A program made the position numbers and the translations under genes. The notes under the pieces are model-generated. The model was given only the letters and a program-made list of their open reading frames with translations, did no database searches and was not told where the DNA came from. DNA of 64,000 nt from Flammulina velutipes. Its lineage: Eukaryota > Basidiomycota > Agaricomycetes > Agaricales > Physalacriaceae. The stretch covers positions 2,108,001 to 2,172,000 of the forward strand of contig JAALGH010000011.1 of the NCBI GenBank assembly GCA_011800155.1, in the 5' to 3' direction. Positions 21,675 to 33,657 of this stretch are shown one piece after another; the stretch's first letter is position 1, and each line of letters opens with the position of its first letter.

Positions 21675-22496
21675 ATGCTCTTCCAAAACTCTCTTAGACT
21701 CGTTGGCCTCGTGGTGTCCTTGTTACCGGCGCTGCTCGTCAGTGCGAGGTACGCAGTTTTAGTCCCGGTTTTGGCAGGTAGATGTCTCAAAGTTCATCTT
21801 TTTGTTTATGTAGCCCACATCCTCTTTCTGAGCGCGCTGGTCCTAGTATAGATCTCGCGCTCATTGGATATACTCCGTCATCCGAAGGCAATAGACCGCT
21901 TCCGTTCTTTCCTGTCAAACTCGACCCAGTGCCCGGCCCGGTGCATGATAATTTTTATACCGTCCAAAATAAATGGTATGGACAGCCTGCAATGGCCGAG
22001 CGGGTCTCCGAGTCTACCTATCTCGACTTTGGGTCGGTGGTACGTGCCAGTAGTGTGACTCGAACTCAAACACTTAGTTGTGATCTTTATAGTCCGAGGG
22101 CGTTCTGGCGTTTGGCAGCGACGGGAAGGCGGATCCAAAATATTATGTGATATCTAAGGACAAGCCCTTGACGCTCGTAGGAATTGAAGTGACCGATGGT
22201 GTTTCTGATCCCAACGCTCCGAAAAAGTTCTCGGAAATCAAGCTCTTCCCGATCCCGGGCCCAGATGTTAAATTTGCAGTTGTGGGAGGATGGGAAGGGA
22301 AGTCTGCGACGGTGAAGCGATTAACCGTATCAAAATATCAAGATGCGCTAAAGAACAAGGTAGGCAACACATTCCCTTGTGGCGTTTTTATTTGACTCAC
22401 TAAACACCTCATACTTTATAGGACAACATTTTTGCGTACGGCCACGATGGGGGCGACAATAAAGATTTTTATATTGTCTTCAATGGAAATATATAG
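21675..22496 (+). CDS. SSP6: two-module small secreted protein
   Basis: Exons 21675-21748, 21814-22039, 22093-22359 and 22422-22496 encode 213 residues. The signal peptide is MLFQNSLRLVG...LLVSA, then SPHPLSERAGP. Module 1 has DLALIGYTP, VKLDPVPG, the NKWYGQPAMAE variant of the GW motif, VLAFGSDG and YYVISKD. Module 2 follows at once: LTLVGIEVTD, IKLFPIPG, VVGGWEGKSATVKR, then after the third intron IFAYGHDGG and FYIVF. The second and third introns are phase 0 at the same place in each module, so the exon pair was duplicated inside the gene. The acidic tail of the single-module proteins is missing. Function unknown. Confidence 0.8.
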
Positions 22497-22584
22497 AGGC
22501 TTGTAACATGTATCTGGCATAGAAAAATATATGCGGCTACCTGTGATTCTCATTTTCTCTCATGGTACATCTATCTTGATTCAA

Positions 22585-23870
22585 TGAGACGTAGTGTGGT
22601 GGTCCGGTACGCGGTAAGATGAGCACGTGACCCATCCCGTAAGCCAACGCCTCCTCTTCCAATTCTTCTCTACCAACCACTGCCAGACTCAGCCACCAAC
22701 TCATGCTCGACTTGTTTCTGCTAGCGCACGATATGGGATAATGGGAATCGGTGAATGTTGACGGACACCTTCAGCGCGCGCATATAAGAATATCTACGTC
22801 TTCAATCATCCTCAAGAGCGTTCGTCGTGCCCACTTTTGTTAGCCCGATTACGGCCCGATTATCTTCCATGGTCGTATTCCGCTGGTGCGTCTTTTATGC
22901 CGCCTTTCTACGTGCTTTCTCATCGTTCATTGTCGTCACAGCTGTACGCTCTTTATCAAAAAACGCCAGGTATCCTGCCCTATCCTGTGTTCTCCTGCAG
23001 ATGGTGGCGGTCCCTCAAGGGCTGAGAGAGTCGTCTGTCATCGTTGTTCCCCGCCACCAACTCCGCACATCGACGAGGGTTGCCTGACACCATCAGAGTT
23101 CTGGATCTCGCTCACGGACACTTCACCGCTGTCTGGGTGGCGCGTCCATCCGTCCGTCCGCCAATGTGGTTGTTGTATCCTACTGAGCTGCGGTTTGCAA
23201 ACGAAAGCATATTCTGGCGGAATGGGGGCTCGAGGAGAGGGAAATCGTGCAAATCCTTCGTCTACGCACACCCTCACTAAAACAATCTTCGCCACAGATG
23301 CGTCCCCTCGACCATGAAGTGAACGCCTTGTCCATGCTTCTGTTCCCATTCGCCTCCCCGATCTCTGTTGGCCGACGAACATCACCCTCATTCCCTAGCG
23401 ATGCGTACACCTGTACCAGTGCTGCGATGGACGTGTAGGCATTGTGTACGCCGCCTTCTCCTACGGTCACAACGACCAATACACTATATCGGAGAAGCGT
23501 CGGAAGCTACGGACTTCTCTGTCCTGACAGTGTTTGACTTCACGCATAGTTAGGATTCTGTCCTTCCTGCTGTCACCATCAACTCACTTTTCCATAGTCC
23601 TCAAAGCTCATCCTCGACGTCTCCTGTCATCGGGAGATCTTCGTTTCGCATTAATATGATGCTGTACAGCATCAACGTACTTCCTGTTAGTATGCATGGT
23701 GGCGTAAATGCTTATCTGCGTTTCTGGTTCATCCTTTCGACCCCTCGAATAACGTCAACATTGCCTTGGAATTTTGGAATTCCCTAGGAGCAGCACTTAC
23801 CTACGCTCCCAGATATCTATCACCCAATCATCGTCTGCCACCAAAAAAAGAATTGCGATGCTAATTCGTA
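22585..23870 (+). repeat. CACGTG block copy 2 (after SSP6)
   Basis: Starts with GTGTGGTGGTCCGGTACGCG and GAGCACGTGACCCATCCCG, matching copy 1. Later landmarks include the run near 23020 that matches 26815, GTCCATCCGTCCGTCC at 23148, and ATGCATGGTGGCGTAAATGC at 23692. No frame is conserved across copies. Confidence 0.5.
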
Positions 23871-24117
23871 GGTGTTATGAGTTTCTTGGTGTATCTTTTG
23901 GCGCTTGGCATCGACGGTGACTATATCGACGATGCAACCGTCTCGACGCCGACAGACCCAAACGTCGATCTTCGACCAGATTGGCGGTGTCGATGCCAAT
24001 TATCTACGGCCTTCCGGCTGATCATTGTCCAACACCGCACTTGCGGCTCTGATGGGGCTATGAATTTCACACATACTTATAAAGCGACGGGGATTCTAGT
24101 AAACTCTATCCAACGAC

Positions 24118-24133
24118 ATACGCAGGCCCGTAT
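24118..24133 (+). promoter_or_regulatory. SSP core-promoter dyad, SSP7
   Basis: ATACGCAGGCCCGTAT: one extra C in the spacer, arms intact. TATAAAG at 24078 is 40 bp upstream; the ATG is 8 nt downstream. Confidence 0.8.
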
Positions 24134-24141
24134 AGTTTTCA

Positions 24142-24979
24142 ATGCTCTTCTCGAACTCACTTAGACTCGTTGGCATCGCCGCATTCTTGTTACCGGCACG
24201 GTTATTCGTTGGTGCAAGGTGTGCAGTTTTTGTCCCGGTCTTCGTTTTCTGGTACTAGATGTCTCACTGTTGATCTTTTTACGCAGCCCGCACTCTCTGG
24301 TCAGGCGCGCCGGCCCTGATATAGACCTCGAGCTCAACGGATTTTCTTCGATGGATCGTGATAGGAGACAGGTATTCCCTCCAGTGCAACTCGCCCCAGT
24401 GGGTAATTATCTGTATACCGTCCAAGGTGGTGGATGGAACGGACAGGGCGCAATAGCCCAGCACGTTGCCTTGCAGACATATCTGGCTTGGGGGACCTCG
24501 CGCGTACGTGGCAGTGGCCGGGCCTGCCAACTCGGACACTGATGTTACTTCAACAGCACAACACGCTCCTTGCGTGGGGTCACGACAATAGGTTGACTCA
24601 AAATAACAAATACTACGTGATTTTCAAGGATCAACCCCTCATACTCAACGGATTTGAAGCCAGTCAGCCTTCCAATGACAACTCACCGCAGAATTTTTCG
24701 GAAGTCAACCTCATCCCGACACTGGAGGAGGTTGGTAAATACGTCGTTGTAGGCGGATGGAATGAGAAGCGTGCGACGGCGAAGCGACTACTCGATAAAA
24801 ATCAATATGATGCTTTGTTAGAGCAACAGGTAGGCTACGCTTTTCTTGTCAGCAGGATTCTACAACTTACTACGATATTTCTATAGCCGCCCAATCTCCT
24901 TGCCTATGGCTATGATGTTCTAGAACTGGCACACTTTTATGCTATCTTCGAAGACACGGTGGGACGGGTCCGGGGATAA
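24142..24979 (+). CDS. SSP7: two-module small secreted protein
   Basis: Exons 24142-24218, 24287-24503, 24557-24829 and 24887-24979 encode 219 residues. The signal exon is 77 nt (MLFSNSLRLVGIAAF...FVGA), then SPHSLVRRAGP; the RR could be a Kex2-type site. Module 1: IDLELNGFSS, VQLAPVG, GGGWNGQGAIA, LLAWGHDN, YYVIFKDQ. Module 2: ILNGFEASQ, VNLIPTLEE, VVGGWNEKRATAKR, LLAYGYD, FYAIFED. All introns keep the family phases. It is the closest relative of SSP6 and SSP8. Function unknown. Confidence 0.78.
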
Positions 24980-25490
24980 CACGATAGGAATGTGACGGGA
25001 CATGCTGACCATATACATGTGCTGGAAATGCGTGGGTTTTGAATTGGGAGAGTATATGTGACTGGTCTCATCCACTCCTTCCGCGAAATTGAACCCTAAA
25101 AATAATACAAATGATACAACCCATCAAATCCGTCCGAATGAGTGGGAGTATTGCGCGTCCTATGTCTAGTTTGTGTTATGAGATGAATCAACATTCAGTA
25201 TAGACATGACTGAATGTATTACACTTCGTTGTCTCGGTACTAAACTCGTATGAAATAAGCTGGTCAATGCGGGCGGAGTGGAGGAAGATCTACTGTGAGC
25301 GGATTTGTCATCGCGACAGTGACGCGACCATCTCAAGGTCGACGCACCGCCCGGCGTCGATCGTCGGGTAGACGCCGTAAATTGGTTACAGTTGAGTCCA
25401 TCATGGTAGCACTTGCAGTGATGGCGATAAACAGCATCCGTCCATATAAAGCTACGGGGGTTCATATGAGTTCTTTTTACGACTTTGGAT

Positions 25491-25505
25491 ATACGCAGGC
25501 CGTAT
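25491..25505 (+). promoter_or_regulatory. SSP core-promoter dyad, SSP8
   Basis: ATACGCAGGCCGTAT, perfect dyad. TATAAAG at 25445 is 46 bp upstream; the ATG is 18 nt downstream. Confidence 0.85.
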
Positions 25506-25523
25506 ACCTTCGTCGTTCTGGCT

Positions 25524-26353
25524 ATGTTCTTCCCATTCCCTTTTGGATTCAGCCTCATATCCACGTTCTTATTACCGGCGCTGCTGGCTAATGCTAGGTA
25601 TGCGGTCGTTTTTGGCTTTTGTTAACTGGTATTGACTTTGTTATGCATGTAGCCCTTATTCTCTGGTTGAACGTGCCAGCGACATTATAGACTTCAAGCT
25701 CGTTGGACTTTCTACGCTCTCCTCTAATAGAACAGTTTTCGATGCAGTTACACTCACGCCAATAGACGGTCACGATAGACTTTTTACCGTCGAGGGTGGA
25801 TGGTACGGAAAGGATGCCATGGCCGCGGAGATAACATTCAATGACTTTAACACTTGGGCAGAATCGGATGTAAGTGTCAGGCTCTCTGTGCATTGAGGAG
25901 GTAACATGAGCTTTTATAGCTCAGCAGCATTCTTGCAATGGGAAACTACGCTAACAGATACTTTGTCATTGTCAAAGACGAGTCCCTCACACTCGTTGGA
26001 CTGAAAGAGTCCCCGGACTTGGAACTAAAGATATTCCCAAAAGTGCGCCTGTTTCGCTTACCAGGGAAGGGCCGGGTAGCCGGGAAGATTGTCGTTGTAG
26101 GTGGATGGTATGGGGAGAATGCGATAGCTAAGCAGCTATCTGTTTCTGAATATATAGATCTTCGAGAGGAAAGAGTAGGTTACACTTTCCCCTGAGACGC
26201 ACTTCGACTGACTATGGCATTTGACAGTTAGATGGTGTAACTGATTCGGAAGAGGGCCTCCTTGCGCTTGGAGACGACAACAGTGAGAATAGAGGACCCT
26301 ACGCTATATATAAAGAACCAGAGAGTAAGCAGAAGCCTGCAAAAGTGGTCTGA
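25524..26353 (+). CDS. SSP8: two-module small secreted protein
   Basis: Exons 25524-25597, 25653-25869, 25920-26174 and 26228-26353 encode 223 residues. The signal peptide is MFFPFPFGFSL...LLANA, then SPYSLVERASD. Module 1: DFKLVGLST, VTLTPIDGHD, VEGGWYGKDAMAAE, ILAMGNYAN, YFVIVKDES. Module 2: LTLVGLKES, VRLFRLPGKG, VVGGWYGENAIAKQ, LLALGDDN, YAIYKEPE, and a basic end QKPAKVV. The Asp after the AYG-type turn is lost in module 1, so this is the most diverged two-module copy. Function unknown. Confidence 0.75.
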
Positions 26354-26479
26354 ACCGCTAGCGTGCAACTTGATAGTAGTACGGGAGTGGTTTCGATGTG
26401 AATTTATGTGATATAAATCCTGATACGACTTGTTGTTCAGATCCTCTGTCGCGGTACATTTATCTTAGTATCTTGATTG

Positions 26480-27580
26480 CTTGACTTGTGTGGCGGTCCG
26501 GTCCGCGGCAAGCACGTGCCCGATTTGGTAAGCGAAGCCCTCCTTCTTCTCCTCCAACTCACGCTCGACTTGCTCTCGGCGCGTTTCTGTCAACGCACGA
26601 TGCGGGAATCGGCCAATGTTGACTGACACCTTCAACATCGACGCCTTCATCCTCTGCAGCATCCGTCGCTTCCGCTTTTGTTAGCCCTCGCTGTCTTATA
26701 GCACTGGTGCGTCCTTTATGTCGCCTGTTTACGTGTATGCTCACCGTCGTCGCAGCTGTATGCTCTTTCGTGCATCCCGCTCTATTCAGTGCTCCCCAGC
26801 GGACGATGGAGGTCCCCAAAGGGCTCAGAAAGTTGTCCGTCGTCATTGTTCCCCACTGCGAACTCTGCACGTCGACGACGAGGGAGTGCCCTCTGGATCT
26901 CGCTCACGGACTCTTCAACTGTATGTCGCGCCCATTCGTCCGTCCACCATCATCATATCGAGCCAGTCTATGTAGATGAAAGTGCATCCTGGTCGCCTGA
27001 GCGCCCGGGTAGATGTCCAGGATAAAGTGTGCGTCGAAGCAAATCATCTGTCTACGCGTATACCGACTGAACCTCGAGAATGAAGGCTTCAAGTGGACAC
27101 ATCGTCCAAGCTTCTTTCCCCATACGCCTCCCTGCTCTCCGTTTGCCGACGAAAATGGCCTCAGTACTGCCCGTCCACTATTGCGTAGGACTGTTAAGTA
27201 TGCTCGTAGGCGCTGTGAATGCATTGACACCATCTTAGCCTACACAACGACCGATCGGGACGCTGGAAAACCAGGTTGGAAGGTCGAAAGCGGCCTCTTT
27301 GTATGGCCAGACCGTGTTTAAACGCCCATAGATGGTCAGTACTCTATCTTTTACGCTGTCGTCTTCGGCTGATTCGTCCATCGTCCTCACAAGTCTCTCT
27401 CCGACGTCTTCTATCAGAAGATCTTCTTTCCCTCATCGTGGCGTCTGTCAAATACAGCATCAATACTGCATGTCGTTGTCAACGGAAACACGTTTTTGAC
27501 GCGTCCTCGTTATCAATATATGTCATTAGGTACGGTCGCAAATTACATGCATTCAAATACTGAAAACCGTCTGTCCACCA
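26480..27580 (+). repeat. CACGTG block copy 3 (after SSP8)
   Basis: Begins TGTGGCGGTCCGGTCCGCGG, then AGCACGTGCCCGATT near 26510. Shared landmarks include CTCACCGTCGTCGCAGCTGT at 26739 and TGGATCTCGCTCACGGACTC at 26895, matching copies 1 and 2. It ends close to the 3' end of HP2. Confidence 0.5.
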
Positions 27581-27600
27581 CGCATACTAAATCAATTCCC

Positions 27601-28941
27601 TTACTGCTCATCCGTTAATCTCGTTGCCTCCTGCAAGGCGGCCTCTTGCTCTCCACAACTCGTATCCACCTTCTTTATCCACTTGTCAATCTTTTCCTTC
27701 CTTCCAAATGGCAGAACCTTTCTGCCTTCCTTTGCCAGATGCTGATAATTCTCGATCGCGGAGAACTTCGACTCATCTCCCCCCTTCCAAGTTTGGGACT
27801 TACTCCTTGCTTGAGCATCCCGTACACATTGCACCTGCAATACGAGGCGGATTCCCTTCAGAAGTCGGTCGCAGATGCCGTTGGAGATGGTCTTCCTGGC
27901 GTAGTCTAACAACGTCATGATATCAGCAGAACGCGCAAGTACTAAATGAATCGACTTACCCATGAAATATGTTCCCCGTTGACACGCATCAACCTCTTCC
28001 ACCGCCTCCTTGATACCCTTAAAGATCTTCTTCGCTGCCTGTTCGTCGGCTGTCCCCCGCAGAACGATGTCCAGAAAAGCCGTAGTCATCAAATACCTGT
28101 TAAGAACCTCATCCACGTTGTCATCGTTAAACTGGGGAGCACGCAAAAAGGCCATGATGACACCGTACGTTTGGTCCAGCTCATTCCGTAGAAGCTTGAA
28201 CGCCTCGTAAATGCTCTTGCTGTGTTCCTCCCATATATCAAATGTTATTTGATGGATGGCGGTATCTCTAACCAGCGCATGGTAGCAGAAATTGCGCAGG
28301 AGCTGGTTCAGGTCGCTGATGAATGGTTCGCGCGCCGCTGAAGAGTGATTAGTCCGATCGTTCTTTGAATGCACGTGAAACGATGCTACATACATGTTTC
28401 CATGAAATCAACAACTACGAGTGTGTCGCTGCATAGTTCGACCAGCTTCTGAGGGAACCCTTCGGGAAGCCCGCCTCTACCATGATGACGAATAACACAG
28501 CACCTCGTTTCGATATCCTCGCTCCTAAAATCATGCCGAAGGAAATCCTCGACGAAGACATTGAATTCCGAAATTGGCGTCTTTTGACCCCAACCGCTCG
28601 CGGCGAACTGCTTGCAAAAGTCGAACCTCATCACGCATGAGCCACATTTCAAGGCTGATGAGATAAACTTACTTGTTCAACTTGGGCCATGCTTTGGAGG
28701 GGCTTCCTTGATTTGTGGCGCACACCAGATGTAAAGACTCCTCCTTGTCTTTCTCAGGCGTCTTTGGCACCTGCGCTTTATCGGGAAACTTGGTGTACAA
28801 GTCTTTGATGAGCGTCTTCCACGGAGAGGGGTCCTGAGAGGGGCTCGTCGTAGTAGGGTATTTGCGGTGGTATTTAGATACACTTAAGTAGGTGATATCG
28901 ATGACAGTTGAAGCGTGAGAGTCATAGTAGCGGTTATACAT
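27601..28941 (-). CDS. HP2: lineage-specific helical protein
   Basis: Exons 28941-28673, 28626-28394, 28337-27960 and 27905-27601 encode 394 residues with intron phases 2, 1, 1, the same as HP3 and HP4. N-terminal landmarks: YLSVSKYHRKYPTT, DPSPWKTLIKDLYTKFPDK, DKEESLHLVCAT. Exon 2: FDFCKQFA, KTPISEFNVFVEDFLRHDF, KLVELC and VVDFMET. Exon 3: SARE-FISDLNQLLRNFCYH, RYLMTTAFLDIVLRG, KGIKEAVEEVDACQRG. Exon 4: ISNGICDRLLKGIRLVLQ, VQCVRDAQ and a Lys-rich helical end. The sequence looks all-helical, with no signal peptide or membrane segment. I do not recognise the family. Confidence 0.75.
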
Positions 28942-29053
28942 CTGGTGATAAGGAGTGGCGACGGAGATGTTCCCGATTTATATGCCGTTTGTGTGTATTT
29001 TCTCACGGTTAGCCGGGGAAGCAGCCCAAGAATGAACAAGGGAGCTCTCAAGA
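28942..29053 (-). promoter_or_regulatory. HP family promoter, HP2
   Basis: TATAAAT starts at 28982, exactly 41 bp before the ATG. Between them lies CATCTCCGTCGCCACTC, shared with HP3 and HP4. Upstream, GTGAGAAAATACACAC is also shared, and an imperfect inverted repeat (AACAAGGG-AG-CTCTCAAG on the plus strand) lies at about 29035-29052. Confidence 0.7.
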
Positions 29054-29314
29054 AACAATAAGAGGAAAACCTGATCCAATCTTGAATATTGATCAGACCA
29101 CGCGAGCTGAATGCCGATCAGGCGGCTGGCCGTGGAAGGGAAGTTTAGTGGCGCGTTCCGAGTGATGTGACTTGGCACAGACGAGGATATGCTCTATGCT
29201 ATATTCCGAAACGGTGAGAGTGATTGGGCCTGCAAGGGGAATCTGAATGGCTATTATAGATGTTATTCGCAATTCTAGCTACATACCCAGATTGTTCAGA
29301 GTCAACGGGATCGT
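29054..29314. other. No gene seen
   Basis: Short spacer between the HP2 promoter and the next CACGTG block. Nothing supportable. Confidence 0.3.
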
Positions 29315-31110
29315 AGTGTGGCGGTCGTACGGTTCGCGTACAAACACGTGTCCGGTTACGTAACCAATCAATGGTTGCGTTAAGATATAAATCAATCGGA
29401 ATCGACTACATCACGTGCTTCTGCCATCACCTTGAACGGCTTTGGGGACGTCGTAGCGCCTCAAATCAGGAAAAACGGCTCCGTCACACCCTCAAAAATG
29501 TCTTTCTGGAGGCCATCACGGAGAGCTTTTGAGGGGAAAAGTCGTCGGGAGCAGGTTCAAAACTTTGCGGTGTGCACGTGATGTAGTCGGTTCCGCTTGA
29601 GGACTATCTTACTTTCTTCCACCATCATGCTCTCCTCTGACTTGGGCTCTACGCGTCTCTGCCAGTACATGATACGGGAATACAACTTTACTTGTGTGAT
29701 CCGAATGATTCCAAGAGCATTGCTTAGTCTCTGTGTGCTCCAGGTACGTTCCGTTTACTGAGCGGTCATTGTCATAGACGTACACTCCCATTCAAAGACC
29801 ACGCGTAGATTGACTTGTCTACCGAGACTCGCCTTGCACCACAGTCAGCTCTACGTCCCGAAAGACCAAACACCTTCCCCAGGTCTTTCACTAAGGCTCT
29901 TGCAGACCGTCGACGTCGCATGTTCATTGGTTCAGACATGCTGATGATAACTACGCCTACTCATTGGCTCGCAGGTCGTCGCAATGAACCTAGACTTTGT
30001 CGTCTGGACGCTGGATGGGAAGGAATCGTGCGTCGAATTGTCTTGCTTGTTCACACATATACTTATACCCTTCACTATAGATGCATTCCCTCCGCTATAT
30101 CCACCGACCGCAACTAGGGAAACTACGCGCCTATCTTACCACTCTCTCAGTATTCTTGTCTAGCCGACCGACGTCGCCTCTTCATGTTTCATCGACGTCC
30201 TCGAATAATGCCTCTACGTCCCGATTATCGCTGGGCCTCCGACGACGACGGGGTGTCGACGATCGATTTACTAGTGGAGAAAGTCAACAGAGCGACATGT
30301 TGCCAATAGTCCTACGACTTGCATCTGCGGTAGGATTCTACACGTTGTGGAGCCCTTCCAGACTGACTCGCTCATAGTGTCACTTCCCTAATTGTAGACG
30401 TCGTATATCATCGGTGCATTCTCTATAGTCTGTATCTCCCCTCAAATGATCCATGTCCATTTTCATTGCTGTCCCGCACCATGCCCGAGGAATACGCTGC
30501 GATCTTGAGCGAGTATGCATGTATGGTGGCGTGCGCACTTCATCTTCTCTGTGATAGACGCACGTAACGAAATGCTTATCTGCTTCCAGTCTGAATCAGT
30601 CCTTTCGATTCATGGTTATGTCGAACGTTTGGACTCTCCGCCAATGCCGAACCAATGATGCAACGTCAGACGTCTTCACACGGAGAACGAGTTGGTTCAA
30701 TGCCAACGTCTTGGATAGCAATAAGAGTTTCCAGGCAAGAATAATACCGCGATGACAACAATTCGAAGACACGGTTCATTTTGGATATTAATGTCAGCCA
30801 AGTGGTTTTAGGCAATATGGCATCACCTCCCGGGTAGAGAGTGATCGTGATGCTTATGGCGATGCTGGAGGGATATCCAGATTTCTGCGACATCAAGAGA
30901 AATGCTGGTACTAGTGAAAGGTTGGTGCTCTGTCGAGAGCGGGGGACGGGTGGGTATTCGAGCTTTGGAATGATGAAACCTGGCCTTGGGAGAACGGTGC
31001 TGGAGATCTCGAAATTGACTATTGCATACCTCTTTGGCTCAGGTCCCTTTGGACCCCGCGCGGAGAGAGGTCTACACAATTATGTCAGCTGCCACGACTC
31101 ACTGGAGGCA
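29315..31110 (+). repeat. CACGTG block copy 4
   Basis: Starts TAGTGTGGCGGTCGTACGG, then ACACGTGTCCGGTTACG. It is collinear with 36875-38500. Matching landmarks: the CGTCTGGACGCTGGATGGGA run at 30000 with the GCGTCTGGACACTGAACGGG run at 37474; TGCATGTATGGTGGCG at 30517 with a match near 37900; and GAGGGATATCC at 30869 with a match at 38194. No frame is conserved across copies. Confidence 0.5.
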
Positions 31111-31584
31111 AAAGGTGCATGTTAATGATTAAGGCTGCCTTTCCGCATATCTTCCCAGCGCAACGCGTGTGCGAGACTGCCATAGGTATACATTTTTGGA
31201 ACTAGTGTGGCGCATTTCTTGAGCGGGATCGCTGGTACCTGCACGCGTTCAGCTTCTCCAGAATATATGCGGGTACTTACATTATCATAATAATATACTG
31301 CCCAACACGCAATTTCGGGGTCTGGACTGTACACAGCACACAGTCAGTGCAAGTCTATACAGCAAGGCTACACAGTTCCCAGGCTGTGGATGGCGATATC
31401 TTACATATGAGGTTAGCGATGGCGAAGAATTGCCGTCTTTTGAAGAAATACCTGTGGGACGAGCCTTGAGGGCAGTGGTCGACACCGCGTCCCACACTGC
31501 GCAAGTTACCTGAACGTCTCACAGCGGTGCCGGTGCGCGTTTAGCCTATAAAGGAGTAAATTCCTTTTCATTCCATAACAATAC
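31111..31584 (+). repeat. SSP9 upstream flank
   Basis: Bases 31350-31560 (GCAAGTCTATACAGCAAGGC, TTCCCAGGCTGTGGATGGCG, GAAGAAATACCTGTGGGACG) match 35580-35790 upstream of SSP11. This marks a duplication that carried promoter and gene together. Confidence 0.6.
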
Positions 31585-31599
31585 ATACGCGGGCCGTAT
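31585..31599 (+). promoter_or_regulatory. SSP core-promoter dyad, SSP9
   Basis: ATACGCGGGCCGTAT: arms perfect, one spacer change. TATAAAG at 31547 is 38 bp upstream; the ATG is 12 nt downstream. Confidence 0.85.
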
Positions 31600-31611
31600 A
31601 TCCTCACATTC

Positions 31612-32141
31612 ATGCATTTCTTCCCATCTTCTATTCAATTCTCCAATGTGGCGTTATTACTGCTATCTGCCTTGTTCGCTAGCGCGCAGTATGTTATTTT
31701 CTCTGCTTTTCACTACTACACTTACACACACTCCTTCAAGCCCGCACTTACAGCGGAGCCAGCCTGACAAGAGTACGGAAATTAAGCTCTTTGAATACCC
31801 GGGCGCGATTGGGGAAGATATGACTCCGGTAGCTACGATCGCGCTTGAACAGCCCAGATATGGACATGAACCTGAAGGACTTTATTACGAATTTGAATGG
31901 GAAGAACCGGACAGAGTGAGTAGACCTGCGAAAGCCACAAGGATAGGCGAGTCAGGATACGATCAGTTGGTGGCTACGCTGAAACATGTGCGTCTCTTTT
32001 CCTGTATCTCTGGAATATCAAATGCCTAAGGATGTCCTTCAGTATGAGACATATATCACGTCTGGGCAGGATGACAAGCACCAGATTTGGGTCGTCACTA
32101 CACGAGAGGTGGAAAGGGGCAGACAACACAGAACCGTCTGA
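31612..32141 (+). CDS. SSP9: divergent small secreted protein
   Basis: Exons 31612-31688, 31741-31987 and 32043-32141 encode 140 residues. Signal peptide MHFFPSSIQFS...LFASA, phase-2 intron, then HPHLQRSQ. The body has EIKLFEYPG, VATIALEQP, YEFEWEEPDRVSRPAKATR at the place of the GW motif, then after the phase-0 intron YITSGQDD and WVVTT. The GGW glycine pair is not kept. Membership rests on gene structure, promoter and spacing more than on residues. Closest to SSP11. Function unknown. Confidence 0.7.
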
Positions 32142-33060
32142 CTACCACCAACTCTTTACGGGCCAGTAACACATCTGATATCTGAGCATACGGTGAGCGA
32201 CCTACACAATTTTATGCAGGATGTCTATAGTACCTCGACGAGGAGCATGACCCCCATATGTATTTCGATGCAACGTATATGAAACCCAACGATTACAAAA
32301 CGCGAGTATATGAAGTGCGATGCTGCCGTCCGTATTGAACAAGGAAGGTCGGAATGAGTGAATTCAAGCTGAGAATAGATGAATGTTATACCTAGCTGGG
32401 GCCCCATGATCACCATCTGCTGTATTCCGCCGCGCCGTGACAGCCTTTCCGGTTGGTAATCACCGAGACCAAGACTGAGCCTCGAATGAAACATCGCACT
32501 GCACCGTTGCGTACTCGATCTCTGTCTACACCGCCCCACTCAGATCACCATCGCGATAATCAGTACTCAGGGCAAAGCGCCGAGGCTTCACTCGTCTTCC
32601 CTTGTCAAAGCTATCACTAAACATAATCCTATCCATGTTCCCACTACAATACGCTGTGTGGCGCTCGGCTAAAGTTATGTCATAATGTTAGTATTTCTAC
32701 GAGTTTGGATCGTTTTGCCAGGCTGGTCGTCCAATGTGGCGCGTTGTTTATCGTATACCTGCAGATGTCAGATGTGCCGGAGGTAATGCTGGGAGATCGA
32801 ATATTTGCGTTCATCTACGACTGCACCAATTGCGTTGGTTATAAATGGTTGTGATGGAAGAGCTAGAAACGATCCCCATTTGGAAGTAGTTGAACGCAAC
32901 GGGACGAGATAATTTATCAGAGATACATGGTTATCTTCGCGCGCGATTCGGTATGCCTATACAGCTTGTATATACGGTATGTGTATCGTATATGTGGATA
33001 TATGGCCGACATCGAGCAGGCTATATAAAAGTCATCGCGGTTTATTCGAAATTTCATTAT
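32142..33060. other. SSP9-SSP10 spacer
   Basis: Bases 32215-32340 match the downstream flank of SSP11 (36430-36560), and about 32505-32720 match 38285-38440 upstream of SSP12. No gene. Confidence 0.45.
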
Positions 33061-33069
33061 TCAAAGTAC

Positions 33070-33084
33070 ATACGCAGGCCGTAT
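33070..33084 (+). promoter_or_regulatory. SSP core-promoter dyad, SSP10
   Basis: ATACGCAGGCCGTAT, perfect dyad. TATAAAAG at 33024 is 46 bp upstream; the ATG is 20 nt downstream. Confidence 0.85.
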
Positions 33085-33104
33085 ACTCATTCTTCAATCC
33101 CACT

Positions 33105-33611
33105 ATGCACATCTCCGCTTCTATAAAATTCCTCGGTACGGCGCTGCTGCTCCCTTCTTTGCTGGTTAGTGCTAGGTACGTGTCTTCCGCCTCAGGAAAC
33201 ATGGTAGTAATATTGTGATATGGTCTAGCCCGCATTCCCTTCGTTCAGCAGTAAAAGAGGTCACGATCATCAATCCTACCACATACGTCTCGGTGACAGT
33301 GAATCTCATTCAAGTCGGTGATTCGGAGATTCTCAAGGTTGAGGGCGGATGGGAGGGTACACCTGCCGCCGCTGAGAAAATGACAAAGTTCAATTATGAC
33401 CATGCACTAATAGATGTAGGTATTACAGATGAGCTGTTGGAGTATGCCGCTGATGGAATTTGCATAGATTGAACAGAAGGCGCTGACCGAGCCGTTTGCC
33501 CATGGATATGATGAGAACAACCAAGACGATTACTATATTATTGAGGAGGATATGAGTAGAGGAGAGTATAATTCTGAGGCGGGGAATGACCCTTATCCGG
33601 GACGTTACTAG
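33105..33611 (+). CDS. SSP10: small secreted protein, short form
   Basis: Exons 33105-33175, 33229-33415 and 33468-33611 encode 133 residues. Signal exon of 71 nt (MHISASIKFLGTALLL...LVSA), then SPHSLRSAVKE. Module: VTIINPTTY, VNLIQVGDSE, VEGGWEGTPAAAEKMTK, then EPFAHGYDE, DYYIIEED and an acidic Tyr-ending tail NDPYPGRY. Closest relative SSP12 shares the tail and the signal peptide. No cysteine in the mature part. Function unknown. Confidence 0.8.
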
Positions 33612-33657
33612 TAATTGGATCCTTCCCAGTGGCTCAGATTTTATGACAATCTTCCTA

